A stretch of DNA of 5,617 nt from Chloroflexota bacterium (GTDB lineage: Bacteria > Chloroflexota > Dehalococcoidia > SM23-28-2 > RBG-16-64-32), in contig VBJT01000179.1 of NCBI GenBank assembly GCA_005880075.1, positions 1 to 5,617 on the forward strand, in the 5' to 3' direction. Positions 1 through 5,617 of the stretch are shown piece after piece; within the stretch, counting starts at the first letter, position 1, and every line of letters starts with the position of its first letter. The position numbers and the translations under genes were made by a program. The notes beneath the pieces were generated by a model that was not told the DNA's origin, ran no database searches, and saw nothing but the letters and a program-made list of their open reading frames with translations.

Positions 1-338
1 CTGTACCTCCGCCGCCCGATGCTATTCCTGCGGATATTCCGGTGCCAGTGCCGTCGCCGCAACCGACCCCGCCAACAGGAACGCCCACGCCGGGGCCAAC
101 ATATCCGCCGACTCCGACATCGCCGCCCACAGCAGCGCCGCCGCCTCCTCCGCCACCTCCTCCTCCCCCGCCGCCGCCGACTCCGGCACCCACGCCTCCT
201 CCAACTCCACCGCCGACGCCGGAGCCTACTCCGCCGCCCACACCCGAGCCTACGCCCCCACCCACTCCGGAGCCCACGCCCCCGCCAACGCCGGAGCCTA
301 CTCCGCCGCCAACGCCGAACCCCACTCCGACACCGTGA
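1..338 (+). CDS. C-terminal end of a proline-rich (Pro/Thr/Glu repeat) protein, 5' partial
   Basis: The frame is open from the left edge (first full codon at position 3) to a TGA at 336-338, so only the last 111 residues are visible. The GTG at 42 is in frame but internal, because the same proline-rich composition continues upstream of it. The visible part starts VPPPPDAIPADIPVPVPSPQ, passes through Thr/Pro-rich sequence, a run of 14 prolines (138-179) and five octapeptide repeats (213-332), and ends PNPTPTP. There is no membrane segment, LPXTG-like sorting signal or folded domain after the repeats. Such Pro/Thr tails are usually extended, unstructured spacers or stalks in exported or surface proteins; an export role is inference, because the N-terminus is not seen. 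Synonymous third positions vary along the repeats, which supports real coding in this frame. The gene converges on the minus-strand cluster. Its function cannot be assigned. Confidence 0.7.
   Translation, partial: VPPPPDAIPADIPVPVPSPQPTPPTGTPTPGPTYPPTPTSPPTAAPPPPPPPPPPPPPPTPAPTPPPTPPPTPEPTPPPTPEPTPPPTPEPTPPPTPEPTPPPTPNPTPTP
138..179 (+). repeat. 14-residue polyproline run
   Basis: Fourteen consecutive proline codons (CCG, CCT, CCA and CCC mixed) lie in the proline-rich CDS, bounded by Ala-Ala upstream and Thr-Pro-Ala downstream. Mixed codon use argues against simple trinucleotide slippage. From known biology, runs of three or more prolines stall ribosomes and depend on elongation factor P, so this protein should be strongly EF-P dependent (inference). 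Confidence 0.8.
213..332 (+). repeat. Five tandem 24-bp units encoding PTPEPTPP-type octapeptides
   Basis: Units start at 213, 237, 261, 285 and 309, each 24 bases. The first four encode Pro-Thr-Pro-Glu-Pro-Thr-Pro-Pro. The last is PTPNPTPT, with Glu replaced by Asn and the final Pro by Thr, just before the terminal proline and the stop. The units differ at several synonymous positions (Thr as ACG, ACA or ACT; Pro as CCG, CCC, CCA or CCT), so the peptide is conserved better than the DNA. The repeat number could vary between strains. Confidence 0.85.
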
Positions 339-430
339 TCCGCTGACAGCCCGCCCGAGGCCGGTACCCCATCCATAACACCGCGCGATATTCAGGACGA
401 ACGGATGCCGTGATGCGCGCGCCCGGAAAG

Positions 431-459
431 GACCGAACGCCGGTTGGCCAACGACCGAA
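431..459. repeat. Small repeat cluster: GACCGAA direct repeats around a 10-bp palindrome
   Basis: GACCGAA occurs at 431-437 and again at 453-459. Between them, at 443-452, lies the perfect palindrome GTTGGCCAAC. The cluster sits in the convergent gap, 13 bases beyond the stop of the unknown minus-strand gene. The palindrome has no loop, so it makes a poor terminator hairpin, and no T-run follows on either strand. It may be a chance arrangement in GC-rich DNA or a small protein-binding site; the sequence alone does not decide. Confidence 0.25.
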
Positions 460-472
460 TGTTTGCTGGTGG

Positions 473-1285
473 CTAAGGGGAAACGCGCCCGTAAGCGGAT
501 CTAGTAACGGAAGAGGTTCTTGCTCGCCGCAAGGCTTCGAGCCGCTGGAGCATGGCCAGACCCTTGCGCGTGTCGCTGGCGACGCGCGCGGGTTCGCTGC
601 CGTTTACGCGGCGGCGGAAGAGCCAGTAGGTGAACTCCGTGAGTTCGGCGAGGGAAATTCCCAGCTCTGCGGAGTGGCCGTTAGTGCGCCCGTCTTCCCC
701 GTGTCCGGTAAAAGGAACGTCAACTTGCGAGTGACGTGACTTACTCGCTCTTTTCGTCTTCGATTCACGAAACTCGTCGAGTAGCTCTGTCCGCGAGGAA
801 TCGTACAGGCGGTGGAAGACCTCGTCGTCGCCGTGGCCGTTCTCCCACATGCGGGAGGCGAACCGCTCTTTGTGGACCTCGTCGGCGATCGTCAATTGCA
901 GCGCTTCTTCAACGCGCACGCCGTAGACGAAGTTGAGGTGCGCGCGGTGCTTCGCGCCTAGCAGGCGCTCCACGTCGTGTTCGTCCACCTCTTCTGGGAG
1001 GCAGCCGTGGAAGAGTAGCGCTTCCCGCTCTTCGTCCGGGATCAGACTCTCGATTTCGTCGCAAAGGCGCTCGGCGAGCAGCAGCCAGTCGAAGGCTTCG
1101 CCACCGACGAGATAGCGGTAGGTGCGGCCGTCGACGCTTTCCTCCGGCAAAGGCCAGTCGCGAATCGCCTGCATTAGCGCTAGGAACCAGTGCATCTCAC
1201 CGGCTGACACGCAGCGCTTGAGTTCAGTGACGATCAGGCCGGCTTCGGTCTTGAGGGAGGCGGTCGCTTCGGCTCGGGGGCTCAT
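473..1285 (-). CDS. Conserved-looking protein of unknown function encoded directly downstream of secA (270 aa)
   Basis: I do not recognise a named family. The ATG at 1283-1285 lies 7 bases after the secA TAG; the frame is open further upstream, but that extension overlaps secA out of frame and reads as low-complexity Ser/Arg/Ala, so this start is chosen. The stop is TAG at 473-475. The protein appears soluble and mostly helical, with no signal peptide or clear membrane segment. Visible blocks are MHWFLALMQAIRDWPLPEE (31-49), RTYRYLVGGEAFDWLLLAERL (about 54-74), an acidic stretch (about 76-106), AHLNFVYGVRVEEALQLTIADE (about 115-136), a low-complexity Gly/His/Asp-rich linker (about 175-207) and a basic C-terminal block containing EFTYWLFRRRVNGSEPARVA (217-236). 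The two-domain pattern with a variable linker looks like a real evolving protein. It is probably cotranscribed and perhaps translationally coupled with secA; a role in secretion is only suggested by position. Its GC content resembles that of secA, so it looks native. Confidence 0.8.
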   Translation of the reverse strand: MSPRAEATASLKTEAGLIVTELKRCVSAGEMHWFLALMQAIRDWPLPEESVDGRTYRYLVGGEAFDWLLLAERLCDEIESLIPDEEREALLFHGCLPEEVDEHDVERLLGAKHRAHLNFVYGVRVEEALQLTIADEVHKERFASRMWENGHGDDEVFHRLYDSSRTELLDEFRESKTKRASKSRHSQVDVPFTGHGEDGRTNGHSAELGISLAELTEFTYWLFRRRVNGSEPARVASDTRKGLAMLQRLEALRRARTSSVTRSAYGRVSP

Positions 1286-1289
1286 TTCG

Positions 1290-1292
1290 CTT

Positions 1293-1294
<2 letters not shown>
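1290..1294 (-). promoter_or_regulatory. Weak ribosome-binding site overlapping the secA stop codon
   Basis: On the minus strand AGAAG, a partial Shine-Dalgarno match, begins inside the secA TAG stop and lies four bases before the ATG of the downstream gene. The overlap and the 7-base gap fit translational coupling to secA. The match is weak, so this is a suggestion only. Confidence 0.3.
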
Positions 1295-2966
<1,672 letters not shown>

Positions 2967-3029
2967 GCCGGCCAGTTTCTGGTAGAGGCGGAAGTAGTTC
3001 TGAAGGGTGATCGTCGCGTAGGTTACGCT

Positions 3030-4139
<1,110 letters not shown>

Positions 4140-4148
4140 AACGGATTA

Positions 4149-4157
4149 ATGATAGCA
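4149..4157 (-). promoter_or_regulatory. Possible extended -10 promoter of secA
   Basis: On the minus strand TGCTATCAT matches the extended -10 form TGn-TATAAT with one mismatch in the hexamer. The hexamer ends 9 bases before the secA ATG, so transcription would start at or within a few bases of the start codon. That agrees with the missing Shine-Dalgarno sequence and suggests a leaderless or nearly leaderless mRNA. No good -35 element is seen, as is usual for extended -10 promoters. The spacer is short and AT-richer than its surroundings, so chance is possible. Confidence 0.3.
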
Positions 4158-4170
4158 GGAAGAACGGTGG

Positions 4171-5617
4171 TTAGATGGTCGCTTGCCAGCGATCCAGGGC
4201 CCGCTCGATTGCGTCATCGAGCCAGGTTCGGAACCCTGACTCGGGATCACGATGGCTAGTCGAGTAAGTGAACGCATTGTCTGCGGCTGGAATCACTTCC
4301 CAAACTGCGAGCGACTCACCTCCCTCAAGGTCGATGGCCGTCGTCGATGACAGAAAGCAGGTTCCTGCCATCAGGCCAGCAGTTGTACCCTTATGGTGGA
4401 GAGACACAACAAGGTTCGCTTGGGCTTCGCTCAGATCAGGAAGCCTCAACCGAAGCTTGGTCCACCGGCGAAACCGGCTTAAGTCGGCCCAGTATCCATA
4501 CTTTTGCGCGAGTTCGACGATCTGTCGATTCCAGTACCCCTCGGCGTCCGGAGTATTAGAGGCCACCAAGGTCTGAAGCCGGATACCCTGGTGTTCAAAC
4601 TGAAGTAGGAGCTCGCCTTCAACCTCAGTCAGTCGATCTTGCGCGATGGATAGTAGACGCTCGGTGAGTTGCCTCGCTTCTTCCTCACTGGTTCGTTGGC
4701 GTAATTTCACACGCTCGGCCGCAGAAGCAGCAATTCGCTGAATGCCAGCCCCTCTCAGGCTACGAAGGAAATCAATTGCTTCATTCAAGTCTCGAGTTTC
4801 TACATCGGCAAACAGATTGACCAAGCTGGATAAATTCCCCATGTCAGCGTCCGCTAATGCATCGAGATACCGCTCTCGATGTTCAACATCACGGATGACA
4901 AGGGGCAGGTAATCCTTCTGGAGGAAGATCATTGTGGCGAGAGCTCTTGCGACTCTCCCGTTACCGTCCTGGAACGGATGAATCTGGGTGAATCGATGGT
5001 GCAACCACGCCGCTTCAACTTCTACATCTACACCTTGTGATTCATGTTCGCGATGCCACTTCAGTAGCTGATCCATCTCGTCCTGGACGAAGTCTGGAGG
5101 GCAATATTCGTGTATCCGCCCGTCTGGCAGAGTGGGGTTGTTCGGAAGCTTCTTCCATTCGCCCTTCACCAGCGGGGCTTGCAATTTCGTCCCGAATTGA
5201 TCGACGGCCTCGGACGACTCTTGGTGTCTCGTTAGAAGCTGGTGAAGCTCTCGGATGTAACTGAGGCTAAGTTCACGGTCCTGCTTGATCACTTGAAAGA
5301 CAAAATCCAAGGTTTCGTGCTGGTCCTCGATGAGCTGTAGGGCATCCTTCGATATCTGGCCTTTTTCGTGAGCCTGTCGAATATGTTCGAAGCCTAGATC
5401 GATAAGCGTCTCGGTGACGCCGCGGTCGACCGTGTACAGTCGTTCGATGATACCGGTCTCAATTGCCCATTCCGTACTCAGGCGGTCTTCCAGCCTCTTG
5501 ATCTTCATGGGATCTTTTAGGATTGACTTTTCGGTTTGCCATTGCTCATGTACCAAGTGCAAGTCCTCGCGGCGGAGGTCCTGCCAACCATTAGGTAAGT
5601 CAGCAATGGGTTCCCAC
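4171..5617 (-). CDS. Fic-domain protein (probable AMP-transferase), 5' end outside the window
   Basis: The Fic motif HPFQDGNGRVAR (minus strand, 4945-4980) matches HxFx(D/E)GNGRxxR completely, including the catalytic His, so nucleotidyl transfer, typically AMP from ATP to a target hydroxyl, is expected; the target is unknown. A TTG at 5560-5562 could be a start, but the frame stays open to the right edge and reads WEPIADLPNGWQDLRRED before it, which looks like the family N-terminus. The true start is therefore off the window and at least 481 residues are visible. Counting from the TTG: WAIETGIIERLYTVDRG (32-48), a likely regulatory helix without the exact (S/T)xxxE(G/N) form; a helical Fic core, about 80-255, with the motif at 195-206; then a long charged helix and a mixed C-terminal domain of unknown role ending RWQATI. 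It ends with TAA at 4171-4173, 31 bases before secA. GC is near 50% on sampled lines, against roughly 55-70% in secA, suggesting acquisition by transfer. No antitoxin gene is visible downstream. Confidence 0.9.
   Translation of the reverse strand, partial: WEPIADLPNGWQDLRREDLHLVHEQWQTEKSILKDPMKIKRLEDRLSTEWAIETGIIERLYTVDRGVTETLIDLGFEHIRQAHEKGQISKDALQLIEDQHETLDFVFQVIKQDRELSLSYIRELHQLLTRHQESSEAVDQFGTKLQAPLVKGEWKKLPNNPTLPDGRIHEYCPPDFVQDEMDQLLKWHREHESQGVDVEVEAAWLHHRFTQIHPFQDGNGRVARALATMIFLQKDYLPLVIRDVEHRERYLDALADADMGNLSSLVNLFADVETRDLNEAIDFLRSLRGAGIQRIAASAAERVKLRQRTSEEEARQLTERLLSIAQDRLTEVEGELLLQFEHQGIRLQTLVASNTPDAEGYWNRQIVELAQKYGYWADLSRFRRWTKLRLRLPDLSEAQANLVVSLHHKGTTAGLMAGTCFLSSTTAIDLEGGESLAVWEVIPAADNAFTYSTSHRDPESGFRTWLDDAIERALDRWQATI

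Noticed and set aside
19..378. Arg-rich and Ala/Glu-rich frames over the proline-rich region
   Set aside because: They are other-frame readings of CCG-rich DNA; the Pro/Thr frame is the one with regular octapeptides and synonymous variation.
339..472. Intrinsic terminator in the convergent gap
   Set aside because: I found only the loop-free palindrome GTTGGCCAAC and weak short inverted repeats, with no following T-run on either strand.
2967..3029. Frameshift as the cause of the secA break
   Set aside because: The stop, the following 21 codons and both flanking parts share one frame, so no insertion or deletion is needed.

Overview
The window looks like a fragment of a GC-rich bacterial chromosome. 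It holds one minus-strand gene cluster (fic-type gene, secA, unknown gene) and, converging on it from the left, the 3' end of a plus-strand gene with a proline-rich tail. Chloroflexota (Dehalococcoidia-like) is my best guess for the host, from the general look of SecA and of the unknown gene after it. That is recall-based inference, not a computed placement.

Layout from left to right. Positions 1-338 (+): end of a protein whose last ~110 residues are almost only Pro, Thr, Ala and Glu, with a 14-proline run and five PTPEPTPP-type octapeptides. Positions 339-472: short convergent intergenic gap with no clear terminator. Positions 473-1285 (-): an unrecognised 270-residue protein starting 7 bases after the secA stop. 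Positions 1293-4139 (-): secA, the ATPase motor of the general protein secretion pathway, with all major motifs, but interrupted by a single in-frame TAA at codon 370 (3030-3032). Positions 4171-5617 (-): a Fic-domain protein with an intact catalytic motif; its 5' end lies off the right edge.

The most notable feature is the secA interruption. The reading frame is the same on both sides of the TAA, and the 21 codons between the TAA and the next ATG encode recognisable SecA sequence. It is therefore a nonsense substitution (probably a conserved Glu codon, GAA to TAA) or a sequencing error, not a frameshift and not two designed genes. secA is normally essential, so base-call error, a second secA copy or suppression should be considered before calling the gene dead.

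SecA also carries a Cys/His-bearing insertion in its second nucleotide-binding domain, in addition to the usual C-terminal zinc motif. The fic gene is clearly less GC-rich than secA and lies only 31 bases upstream, so it may be an insertion next to a housekeeping operon. A possible extended -10 promoter just before secA would let secA be transcribed independently of fic.
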